Source of the DNA: Daphnia pulex
Lineage: Eukaryota; Arthropoda; Branchiopoda; Diplostraca; Daphniidae
Direction of reading: 5' to 3'
Assembly: GCF_021134715.1 (NCBI RefSeq)
Contig: NC_060022.1
Coordinates: 3,849,001 to 3,913,000 of the forward strand
DNA: 64,000 bases
Part shown: piece by piece, positions 24,008-34,898 of the stretch
Numbering within the stretch: the stretch's first letter is position 1
Layout of the letters: the number at the start of each line of letters is the position of its first letter
Made by a program: the position numbers and the translations under genes
The notes under the pieces: model-generated
Told to the model about the DNA's origin: nothing
The model's input: only the letters and a program-made list of their open reading frames with translations
Databases searched by the model: none

Positions 24008-24974
24008 TTTTCGCAGTTTTGCTTTCTCGTAGGTTTTAAGGTATGATTCTGAATCTTTTCAAGAACGAAAAGAAATACACTTGACCTAAGCGCCGAAAGT
24101 CTCCTTTATTTGTGAGTAAATTTTTAAAATAAGACATGTACCAATGGTTGCGAATGACGCAGCCATTTATTCTGAATTCTGATTATGTACTGAACTTGAG
24201 TTTTATACGTGTGTCGGTGTGTGTGTGTGTATGTGTTTCGCGGTTATCGCTTTTTTATTGGATCAATTTTATTAGCTAATAATGCTACGACACAATCCCG
24301 TCTACATCGCATCTCTTTCTTACGGATCTAGTTATCACTCTGAATTGCAGTGCTATAAAGCATTATCTACTGACGTGTTACCAGTCGACTCCCGACCAGG
24401 TAACAAGGGAAAGGGAGCAGAGTAACAGACCCACACAAATCGCTGTAAACTCTTATTTAGAAATGAATGATGAAATTATTTTTCTTCGAAATTCAAATAA
24501 ATTTTTCTATTATGAGTTGACAATTAATGTGGCAATTAACTAAAAAAAACAGCGCAATTCTACGAGTCCACCGCAAGTCCGCAAGGCTCTGCTGAGCGCG
24601 TCATGTAGAGATGCTGTTTATCCTCTTATTGATTGCTTCAAATTTTAATGGCTGCCGTATAGTTGGTGGCGTCTGATATTTCTCTTGTAATTTTGTCGTC
24701 TTTTCCTCTAATGACCAAACGTATTGCGATACACATGACAAGACAGTTTGCTAATTTTATGTCAAGTAAGTTTGTAGGGAGAATTCCCCGTGTTTTTTAG
24801 TAAGATTCAAGCTCTATTACGGACTTTCGTCGGCTTTGTCGTTTCTCCTTCTGAGTTTGACAGAATCGTCATTATTAATCAAATTTCTTTCGTTTTGTGC
24901 AACCGTTTATTTACAACAGGCTGTTGCTGCTAGATTTTTAGTAAGCAGGTTTCAACTGCCAAAGAATCTCAAAG
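24008..24974. other. Divergent intergenic region
   Basis: This lies between the ankyrin gene (-) and Bre1 (+). It has a TG microsatellite near 24210-24235 and no gene. Presumably it holds both promoters and 5' UTRs; no TATA box is obvious for either. Confidence 0.5.
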
Positions 24975-27900
24975 ATGTCTAAACGACCAGCAGAAGACTC
25001 GCAGACTGGAGGGAGCTCTGGCCCTCAATGTAAAAAAGTTCAATTTGAACCCATAAGACTTGGTGCAATCTCCTCTTTAGAAGAAATGGACATGAAAGTT
25101 CTTCAATTTCAGAACAAAAAACTTTCTCAGGTTAACAATGAAATTACATTTCTATGATTCCGTCAACTTGACTTCTTTATTTATCCAACAGAGATTGGAA
25201 CTCAGACAAAGAACAGAAGCAGAGTTAAGGCAAAGAATTGAACAATTGGAAAAGAGACAGATGCAGGATGATGCTGTCCTTAATGTCATTAATCGCTATT
25301 GGAATCAATTAAATGAAGATGTCAGAATTCTTTTGCAGAGGTTTGATGCAGAAACTGCTGATGAAAATGAAAGCAAAAGTAAATAATAAAAATAAATTTT
25401 ATTTGGGTTTAGATACTTAAACTTTGGTATTATTCAGATGAAAGTGAGGCCACCACATCATTTCTTGCACTCCTCTCCACCTGGGACAAAGATGAGCTTG
25501 ATGAGAAACTTGCTAACCGAGTGCTTGTCTCACAGCGGGCTGTGGCTAAGTTGATTAGAGCTTTTGACAGACTTCTCCAAAGGAATGAAAAAGTCACACA
25601 GGCTCTAAAAGGAGAATCTGATAACGGTCAGTCATAACTTATTTTTGTGATTAAAACAAGTAATCCAAATTTATATTTATAGGTGAAGTTGTCAATCTGG
25701 AAGAGGCTATTAAGCAGGTGAACGCTGAAATTCAAGCCGAGAACAGTAATCTTCACGTTTTGAACACTTCTCTTCATGAAAAAAATCACGCTATATCTCT
25801 TAAGGTAAGGTAAACTATTTCAAGTCCTAAGTATTTGTGTTTAACGATTTTTTAATATTCCCTTCAGTTGAAAGAGATGCAAGAGCAACTCACAGCTAAA
25901 GAGACTGAAGCGGCAGAGCTACAGAACCGAGTAGATGATTTAGACTACGAATTGCAAAAACGCAGACACCGCGCTGATTCATTGGAAAATCACTTGGGAG
26001 AAGCGCTTGAAAAGATCAAAGTTCTTCAGCAACAACATCAAGCTGGAGTTCAGGTGGAAGCAGAGAAGACTTCTGGAAGTAAAGTGGTGTCAGTCTCCCA
26101 GAAAAAAGTACAAGAAAGATTTACTTGACATAATGAATTCGTAATTAATGACGGCCTTTTTCTTAAAGATGGAAGATCAACACAAAGAATTAGAGGAGCA
26201 GAGAGAAATGGCCGCAAACCGTTTAGCTGAACTCGACCGTCTTCATCAAAATCACAGGGATGTTTTACAGCAGCTAGAGCATCTCAAGATGGATGTAAGA
26301 TCACATCATTTACCAATAATAGATGTGAGGATTTACACTGTATTACTTCGTAGATTCGCCAATTGCCTGAGTCGGTAGTTGTAGAGACCACCGAATACAA
26401 GTGCCTGCAGTCGCAGTTTTCAGTGCTTTATAACGATTCCATGGGCCTCAAAACGCAATTGGACGAAGCTCGTCAACAGTGGCATACTGCCAAGAATGCC
26501 CATCTTCGCCAAATTGAGTTGATGGAGGTAATTAAAGGCTTTGTCTGTCCTTAATTTTTGTACCAATCGGTTGATTAAATTAATTTAGAGTGACGAGCTT
26601 CTGAGACAAAAGCAATTGCGAACCGAGGTCATTCAATTGGAAGACATGTTGGCTCAAGTGCGCAAAGAGTATGAGATGCTGCGTATTGAATTTGAACAAC
26701 AACTGGCAGCTAATGAGCAAACCGGACCAATCAATCGTGAAATGCGCCATCTCATAACTTCATTGCAGAACCATAATCAACAGCTTAAAGGCGAAGTCCA
26801 TCGTTACCGAAGGTCAGTATAACTGATTTGTACTTAACCAAATTGAATCGATGTCTTGTCGTCTAACCTTAAATTCTCCACCAATCATGGTGTCATTTGA
26901 GAAGGAAATATAGAGAAACAAGCGGAGAATTAGCCAAAACTAAGCGAGAATTGGAAGAAAGTCAGGCCAAGGTGCAAGCACTACAGGAAATTCGGGATGC
27001 TCGGGACGCCGACGCTGCTGCCCAACGCGAAGCAGCCGAGAACGCTGATACAACAGATTCTACTGGACTTTCTAGCGACACAATTGACCCAACTCTCATC
27101 AAGGATGACCTAGAAATCAAAAGAGAACCCGACGATGATTCTACAACCGAAGACACGAAAGACGACCTTGGAGATATTAAAAAAGAGAAATCTGACGTTA
27201 AAAAAGAGCCTTCCGAGACCAAGCCAGATCCAGCCGTTTTGGCTGCAGCCGCAGCGGCCGCCGCCAAAATCAAGGAGCAGAAAAATGCCGAAGCTGAAGT
27301 GGTCCGTGACCTCAAAGCTCAGCTAAAGTATGTTGACTAAAATAAAATTCAACTCTACTCATGAATCTAATCAAAAAAATTAATTTTCCTTGCAGGAAAG
27401 CACACATTGATCAAAGAGAAATGAAGCTTCTACTTGATATGTACAAAGGTGTTGGGAAAGAAACCCGAGACAAGACTCAGTTGATGGCGGCCGAGAGGAA
27501 AGCTCGTCTGGAAATAGACGACTTGAAACAGCAGCTAAAGAAGATGCAGGCTAGTTCAGAGAGCAAACGCGAGGAACGTAAACGTCTAGCCGACGATGAA
27601 GCTGTTCGAAAAATTCGTTCCCTTGAAGAAGGCGTTCACCAGTTGCAGAAACAAGTGGCGGCGCAAAAACAAGAAGAAGAAGCACTTTTGAACGAAATGG
27701 AAGTGACTGGCCAGGCATTTGAAGACATGCAAGAACAAAATTCTCGTCTAATTCAGCAGTTACGTGAAAAAGATGACGCCAATTTCAAACTCATGTCAGA
27801 ACGAATTAAAGCCCAGCAAGTGCATAAATTACAAAGGGAGGAGAAAGATATGTTGGTTGAACAGGTTAGTTTGATTAAGGATTATATTGAACGATGACAA

Positions 27901-28554
27901 GTTTTAAATCTAAATGCATTCTCATTAGGTATCGACGTTGAATATGCAAGTTGAAGCTCAGAACCAGGTCGTTCGTCGATTGGAAGAGAAAGAGCGTTTA
28001 CTTCAGAGTAGCATAACTTGCGCTGAAAAAGAACTCATGCTGAGACAACAGGCGATGGAGATGCACAAACGCAAAGCTATCGAGAGCGCCCAATCGGCCG
28101 CTGATCTTAAACTTCATTTAGGTATAGTCTTGTGATTTGTTGAAATCAGTTTGTCATTGATGATATTGTTTCATTTACAGAGAAATATCACTCTCAGATG
28201 AAAGAGGCCCAGCAAGTAGTTGCGGAAAAGACCGGAACGCTTGAAGCGGAAGCATACAAGACGCGCAGGTTGTACGAAGAGCTTGCACAGGTGAAACGTC
28301 GTGTCGAGCGTCTCAAGAAGATAGAGGCGGCAGGAACCGCCGACGAAGTTTTGCGTGAAGAATTACGCGAATACAAGGACACACTAACATGTCCTTCGTG
28401 TAAGGTGACGCGCAAAGACGCGGTCCTCACCAAATGTTTCCATGTTTTCTGTTTCGATTGCCTCCGAACCCGTTACGAGACTAGGCAAAGAAAATGCCCT
28501 AAATGCAATGCCGCTTTCGGAGCAAACGACTATCACAGGCTTTATTTGTCGTGA
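24975..28554 (+). CDS. Bre1: E3 ubiquitin ligase Bre1 (RNF20/RNF40 homologue)
   Basis: Nuclear RING ligase that monoubiquitylates histone H2B during transcription, normally with the E2 Rad6/UBE2A. Twelve exons: 24975-25130, 25192-25378, 25438-25626, 25683-25804, 25868-26107, 26169-26294, 26354-26527, 26589-26812, 26902-27327, 27396-27864, 27929-28121, 28181-28554. All are in phase, for 959 residues against roughly 975-1044 in animals. It opens [10 protein letters not shown], as in the family. Nearly the whole protein is coiled coil, including the conserved [10 protein letters not shown] block. It ends in a C3HC4 RING ([17 protein letters not shown]; about residues 906-944) and YHRLYLS. Exon 9 encodes an acidic linker with IKRE, IKKE and VKKE motifs and an eight-alanine run. 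Confidence 0.96.
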
Positions 28555-29138
28555 TAAAAACCAGAAGATATAAAAAATTCACCGTTCCATTTTCAAATCA
28601 TGTCCATTTTTGTTTTTGCTAAGAAATGAAAATACATTGACGTTTTCATTCTATAATGTTGTCCTCCATTTTCTGTATTACGCCCTTCGTTCAGATTTAA
28701 ATATAAAATTGACAGAATAAAATACAGATATGTTTTAGGTTTCGTACGAAGAAGTTGAATGCGCATATTGTGCAATTATTATGCCACGGTGCAATAGAAT
28801 TTTCGTTCAAAATTCCAGGAAAAATGTGCAAACGTGGAAGAAGCTAAGTAGCAGACGATGAATGGCAATGGCAGATAGGCAGTAAAGAATTTCTCCGCTA
28901 GATGCTATACAATCGCCTGTATCAGGCGGCAAATGCAATGCAATAAAATTTTTTACCTTCGTCATGAAGTCAGTCTGTAACTCTGTACTTCATGCCTTCG
29001 TGTTGTAACAAAACTGAAAGTTATTTGAAAATTGCAAATACAATCAATTTGACAAATAATTTAAAGCCTACATTGTGAAATATCAACTCTGTGGACTCAA
29101 AATCGGCTAAATTTTACATCTGAAGGCTGAACCATCGC
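28555..29138. other. Bre1 3' flank
   Basis: The start is Bre1 3' UTR, with AATAAA near 28716. The remainder is AT-rich DNA with no gene seen. Confidence 0.5.
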
Positions 29139-29364
29139 TATGGCGACCGTAGAACTCCAAAGACAGAAGAACTCCTTTTTAAAATATTAACCCGACAATA
29201 AAACTCCAGTGCCCGACAGTAGAACTCTACTACGCGACAATAGAACTCCAACGATTTTAAAATATGCACTGGAGTTCTATTGTCTGGTATTTTTAATAAT
29301 ATTTAAAAAAGGAGTTCTTATGTCTTTGGAGTTCTACTGTCGTTGGAGTTCTACGGTCGCCATA
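29139..29364. mobile_element. MITE-like foldback element with TA flanks
   Basis: An inverted-repeat element: TGGCGACCGTAGAACTCCAA at the left end (29141) is mirrored at the right end (29362). TA sits on both sides, as for Tc1/mariner-type target duplications. Inside, a short motif like ACAGTAGAACTCC recurs about eight times in both orientations. About 222 bp, no coding capacity, so it is non-autonomous. The family assignment is inference from TA flanks and terminal repeats. Confidence 0.7.
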
Positions 29365-30643
29365 CCTTGACTGATGGCTATTGGCTGTCACTAGGTGGAT
29401 AAAACTATGTCCGCTAGATGGCGCGAATACCCGTTAGTGACGAAATTTCTGCCATTTCTTCTAAAGACACTGAGCGGAAAGGTAACCCATTCAGTCATTC
29501 TGGTGTGTTTCTTCCATGTTTTTTACTGACATACTTCGTGTGTTGAAACTGCTATCCATTTTTTCCAAAATGTCTCTAGTTCGTTTCGTCACATGCGGAA
29601 CACTTTCAGAACAATTAAAGTAATTATAGTTGATCGCTACAGATTTAGTTAATGACAAGAGAGTAGATCCCTTTGCTCCTCTGTTGCAATTATGAGTTAA
29701 GACCATTATGGAAATGTGGATTACATTTGTTATTTTCAAGTTGGAAAACTTTACAACTACGAATTCCTTTGTAAGATTTATCAAGGTAATTCTGAGAGAT
29801 TGTATAGTTTAACTTCATACTTCTGTCGTATGTTATGTCACATGAGATTCTGTTCCTTGATAGTAACTTGATTTTGTTTTTCAATAGCCAGGTGAAGTCT
29901 GCGCTTCTTTGTTGCAGTCTTATGTGAACATGGATTGTTTGCAGTCATCCAGTGAAAGGTGTGATTAAATTGAGCTGTTGCATGCAGTCTTTGGTGCTGA
30001 TGTTGTCCTGGAGTGTGGGAGAGTTCCATGCTTCAAGTCTTCTGGGATCAGCCATATCTGAGTTGACACTGGATCATGCTGCATTGTGGTTGCCGAAATG
30101 TTGGACATCTAGTTCTAGTAGAACTGCAAGAAGACTCTTTGAAATGGTAATTTGATAAAAATTATGAGTTCTAACTTGGGAAGTATCATGCTTGGACTAC
30201 TATAATTGCACACATTGTTTAATTTTAACATTTGGGGATTTCATCATGTCAATTGTCAACAACTCTTTTCTTCGATCATGTGTAAATTGAGTTATCGATT
30301 GTTTAAGGGGAATTGGTTAACAAGATAGGCAGATACTGTAGAAGAATGTTTTTGTTTCGCTGCAGAGCACTACAAATTTCAAATGAATTAAATGAGTAAT
30401 CTAGTTTCATGTAAATTTTTGTTTAAACTATAGTTATCAGAGAGTGTTGCCATAGAATATTTGGGTGAACTCTATTTGAGATGATTTATTTTATATTTTT
30501 TACAAAATTTCCATTGATCAAACATTAATTTCATTTTGGTCATAGGTTTATGTTTACGTAGCAGTGATGTTAACTGTCCAATATGGCATGTTGTTGCAGC
30601 CTATACTGGTGAAAGATTTTTGCATCGAGTTATGCTGTTGCTG
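29365..30643. other. Unassigned region
   Basis: No gene recognised. Short frames near 29.5-30.15 kb have no motifs. Splice-like sites and an AATAAA near 31150 raise the possibility of a plus-strand non-coding transcript, without firm support. Confidence 0.35.
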
Positions 30644-30867
30644 TTCCTTGGTGCCGGACTGCTGGTGTTGTGCACAAAAATTACATCCAGTTTTAATTGT
30701 TATTTGTGTCTATGCAGTTAACCATTTATATGTTGAAAAAGAACAGAAAAGTTCCTTGGTGTTGAATCGGTAGTGTTGTGCTACATAAGTTACATCCAGT
30801 ATTTTGTTTAATTGCTATTTGCGTCAATGAAGTTAACCGTTTATATGTTGAGAATGAAAAAAATAGT
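30644..30867 (+). repeat. Two-copy tandem duplication, period about 108 bp
   Basis: The unit beginning GTTCCTTGGTG recurs after about 108 bases. Both copies contain GTGTTGTGC, TTACATCCAGT and AGTTAACC with TTTATATGTTGA. The copies have drifted by substitutions and small indels. No conserved open frame. Confidence 0.65.
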
Positions 30868-31255
30868 AATACGGGGAATTTTTACGTTGAACGAAAAATA
30901 ACATGCCTTCGCGATTGGGAAACCAGCGAGGAGGAGATTGGGGGGGGGGACAATTTATTTTCATTAACTAGAAGAAGTCGTGGTTTGTTTTAATAAGGTA
31001 GACATGAAATCCTTTGTCTATCACATCCATATACCTACCTATACAACCACATCTATTCCTCAAACCCCATAACTTCCACCAACATCCATTCCTTTTACCC
31101 TCATTTCCCCATAAATGTAAAAAATCTGTAATGTGTAAATATTTTTGTTAAATAAATAAACCAATTATATAATATGCAGAACTCATTTTTATTCTGGAAC
31201 ATTTATAAAATAAACAATTCATTAAACAGAGCGTCCGGTTCAAGACAATTTTTTT
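30868..31255. other. Unassigned AT-rich region
   Basis: Nothing recognised apart from AATAAATAAA near 31150, a possible polyadenylation signal of a plus-strand transcript. Confidence 0.4.
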
Positions 31256-31777
31256 TGTGCGAGGCTTTTTAGAAAGCAATCCGCCACCCAATTTGACAAA
31301 AAGTGATAGTTTGTTTTCACGGAAATTGCGTCAGACGGTTAAAAAATTTCTAGTTCAACAATTTCATGCAGAAATTCGCATCTAGTCTACTGGTGCAAAT
31401 TGCGATTCTTTAAGCTTGATTATTTAGGAGATGTGTTAAAAAAATTGTGAGTAACCAATAAATTGAACTAATTCGCTTTTTCAGAATATTTTGAAGATAG
31501 ATCACAAGAAAATTTAAAAACAACAAAAGTGATCTAAAACAAAAATATTCAGAAAAAGTGGATCACTTCAATTGTTTAGCTACCCACAATTGCTTTTAAC
31601 ACATCACCTAAATTAATCAAGCATAAAGAATCGCAATTCGCACCAGTAGACTAGATGCAAATTTCTACATGAGATTGTTGAATTAGAAATATTGTAACCG
31701 TCTGACGAAATTTTCGTGAAAACAAACTATCACTTTTTGTCAAATTGGGTGACGGATTGCTTTCTAAAACTCGCACA
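31256..31777. mobile_element. Long foldback (MITE-like) element
   Basis: Two arms of about 230 bp are inverted copies of each other. The left arm starts TGTGCGAGG (31256) and the right arm ends CTCGCACA (31777). Matching inner blocks include AGAAAGCAATCCG, CCCAATTTGACAAAAAGTG, GTCAGACGGTTA and TCTAGTCTACTGGTGC. The centre (about 31490-31560) holds a smaller inverted stretch around GATCAC. No coding frame. I could not see a clear target duplication. Arms differ at several positions, so it is not a fresh insertion. Confidence 0.75.
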
Positions 31778-31922
31778 TGCAGTGTCGGCGTAGATCCAGG
31801 GAGATTACCTGGAAATGGAAGAGGAGAGAAGAGTGCGAGGCAAGTTTTACTGGGGAGCGATTAGTCATACTAGGCTTCCGGGTTAGACTCATGACCCTCT
31901 AAAAGTTTTCGTCGGATCATGC

Positions 31923-32080
31923 GCCTTCCAAGTCCCCGTTCGACCAGAGCCCTCCCCTCCTCCTGGTTTCACAGCGGGTGAGTGACCACCGGCGGGCGAG
32001 TGACCACCGGCGGGCGTTGGTTAGTGGTTAGATAGGGAAACGTGGCCACAGAAAAGAAGGGAGCCCAGAAATGCACTTGT
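31923..32080 (+). repeat. Dispersed repeat, copy 1
   Basis: Shares CCTTCCAAGTCCCCGTTCGA, GCGGGTGAGTGACCACCG, GGCGTT, TAGGGAAACG and AAACTACACTTGT-like blocks with 34767-34898, same orientation. Within this copy a 17-base unit, GAGTGACCACCGGCGGG, is duplicated in tandem (near 31979-32012). GTTCGA within it resembles part of a Pol III B box, so a SINE is possible, but I see no clear A box. Confidence 0.6.
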
Positions 32081-33203
32081 AATTGAATCTAACTACACAA
32101 TTTATCAGTCTTGGATTACAGCATTCTCTCGTCGGTTTTCACCAGTGGCTGAAGTCCATGACAAATAGCGAAGGATTACCCTGTAAGCAGAATGAACATT
32201 TATTTGGATGGCAATAATATTCAAACAAGATTGTAGCGACAGAAAGCAATACCTCAAATAAAGATGGCCCGCTTAAGAAAGTAAAAGGGAGATTCAAGGG
32301 TAGCAGCCAACAGGTTATTAGTAAACAAGGGTCCTTGTTGACTTTCTTGAAAGAACATGACCTCTCATTAAGGCTGCCATGCAAATTTAGAAATTCTGGA
32401 GTTTAGAACCTGTAAATAAAAAAAATAAAAAAAGTCACCTTGTGTATAATTTGGGTCATCAAGGTGTTTGACGTCTATGATCTAAAAGAATAAACAATTA
32501 TCAGTGTACACTCAAAAGCGTCTCTTAAACATTAGATAGACGTAAGTGGAGATCAATACTTTAAATACATATTAGACTGCAATGGAAATAGTTCAGTGAC
32601 ATGATAAGTGAACTTACACATGAAACCACCAATCAGTTATCCAATCTTCTCTCGAGAAGATGAAATGTGAGATTGGTCTATGCTGGGGTTGGTGATCTAG
32701 CAAGTCCAATACAAACAGCAGATAATTATGACTCCTAATAAAAGGCAAGAAGAATATATGTTTCAGCAATACATGAAATATATAAAGCTAGGGTTGGTTA
32801 TTACCTGTATCATTTCGATGGCACATTCAGTAGAATCCAATGATTTTGAACAAAATAGTTGACGGTAGGTTGCACGACGGCCACGACCCTTTCACGTTTC
32901 CTCCTATAAGTTGATGAGAAACATTAAGGTTATCCAACATATCCACGGAATAGAACACATCGCCGACAAGTTAGAGACGAAATCACTTGAATTTACCTAT
33001 GAATTCATTGGTAATTTTCGAAGAAACTTTTGACAGCAAACCGCCATTCCATAACTGACACAATCAACACGCCATCTATTTGACACGTCTCAAAACTCAG
33101 TATTGGCAGGTGGTCTTAAGATAAGATAAGATACTCACAAAACTTGAAAAGTCCATATTTGTTTGCTAAAACCTAGCATTCAATCCTTAGAACTGTACAG
33201 AAA
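32081..33203. other. Unassigned region
   Basis: AT-rich, no gene, RNA or clear repeat recognised. Confidence 0.4.
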
Positions 33204-33591
33204 ACAAAGCTCACTTGCTAGTTTCATGCAAATTTTCCGGAAGTATACCGGAAGTAGGCGATAGCGCCTTAACTATTGAGCTGCCGACAAAATTAACCAA
33301 ATATTCGTGATCTCCATGAAATTTGGGGTCGATTAGGTGTAATTTCAACGAAATCCAGAATTTTGTCAAAATCGATAATTTTCCTGAACTATAGTTCAGG
33401 ATAATTCTTGAAACCGGAAGTACGCGTACGTACAAAAAAAAACATGAACTTTACCACAAATTTGACGAGGATCACGAATATGTGGTTCTTTTGTGCGTCG
33501 AATGAATATTTACTAAACTACTGATTGAAATGAGAAAACCGGAAGTAGAAATAAAGCACATTATTATTAAAAACTAACAAGTGAGCTTTGT
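33204..33591. mobile_element. Short inverted-repeat element (MITE-like)
   Basis: Terminal inverted repeats ACAAAGCTCACTTGCTAGTT (33204) and its complement, with one mismatch, ending at 33591. About 388 bp. Inside, CCGGAAGTA-type motifs recur four times. No coding frame, no clear target duplication. Confidence 0.6.
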
Positions 33592-34766
33592 TGCTCAAAC
33601 AGAAACTGACAGTTTTCACCCAAAAGTTCCCTGTAGTAGAAGTGAGAAATTTCTTTAGAGATGTGCAAAGTAAACGTAATTAAACTGAGTGTAAAATGAT
33701 CAAAGTATGACGTCTAGCGTCAGAAAAAGAAACATTGACATCAAAACAATGTCCGCTCTAGCTCGTTGACACTCAATTGAATGAAGAAATAAACAAAGGC
33801 AAATGACTTCGATACTCACGGCATATACTCCTCTCCAAATTTATAGGTCATCTCGTCTTCACCAAAAAGCCTCCACTGCTGCAGCATCACACATATCACA
33901 ACATACGAAATCCCTAAGGTAGTATAATGAGGAGAAGGCAGTTTTACAGTTGACATTCGTTTCTGTGCCCTGTCTATGGCATCTGTTTGTGATTCCAGGT
34001 TGTTGACGAAATATCACTTCTTTTAACTTTATTCCTGTTATTCTGCACTTTGCCTTACTTGTGATGAATCTTTCTTTTTCTCTGTAGGTTTCAATGACCG
34101 CTGATGTTCACTGTTAATGGAGATGCTGCCTATGGAAGAGAGGTGTGCTTAAAGTTGATGCTTCTGCTGGTGTCTTTGGTGTCACAGTTCAATGTGTTGT
34201 TCGTTATATTGTCTGTCATGGCAAATCTCTTCTCTCTGTCACTCAAATCTCATCCATGCATTTACAATTGAGGTAACCTGATCTTACATGATCTAGGAGT
34301 GCTTCAATCGAAAACTGCTAGATCAAGAAACCTTACATGCACCAAACAAATAATAACACTCTGTTGTTATCTTGTTTGATTAAGCAACAGGCCACCTGCA
34401 ATCAAATAAAATTATAGGCCTTATCACACTTGTGTTTCATGAGGTTGTGAAGTACATGAAAGGTAATAATCAGAAGAAAGTAATAGATAATGAAAATATG
34501 CCAATAGAAATATAAGATATTTAGACAACACTGTAATATAAAGATTTCATGAAGAATACATAACTATCTACAATTAAATTACATTTATTTTTCTGCTATT
34601 ATGTACATTTATTTCACATATTTTAATCATTCTTCTTACATTCATTAAAATTATTTTATACAATATGATACATTCAATTTTCCTTACAAAGTTCAGTCAA
34701 TCAATAGAGACTTTGCCTTGATTGGAACACAAACTGAAAAGGAAAGAAAAGAGTCATGATTTATGA
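33592..34766. other. Unassigned AT-rich region
   Basis: I see no gene. Many short A/T runs; nothing structured apart from small local palindromes. Confidence 0.4.
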
Positions 34767-34898
34767 ACCTTCCAAGTCCCCGTTCGATCTACTTCTCATC
34801 TCACTACTTTCACCGCGGGTGAGTGACCACCGGGCTGGCGTTAAATCCTGGTTAGTTAGGGAAACGGAAACAAATAAGGTGCCCAAAACTACACTTGT
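34767..34898 (+). repeat. Dispersed repeat, copy 2
   Basis: Second copy of the repeat at 31923-32080, with the same order of blocks. The tandem GAGTGACCACCG unit is present only once here. Confidence 0.6.
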
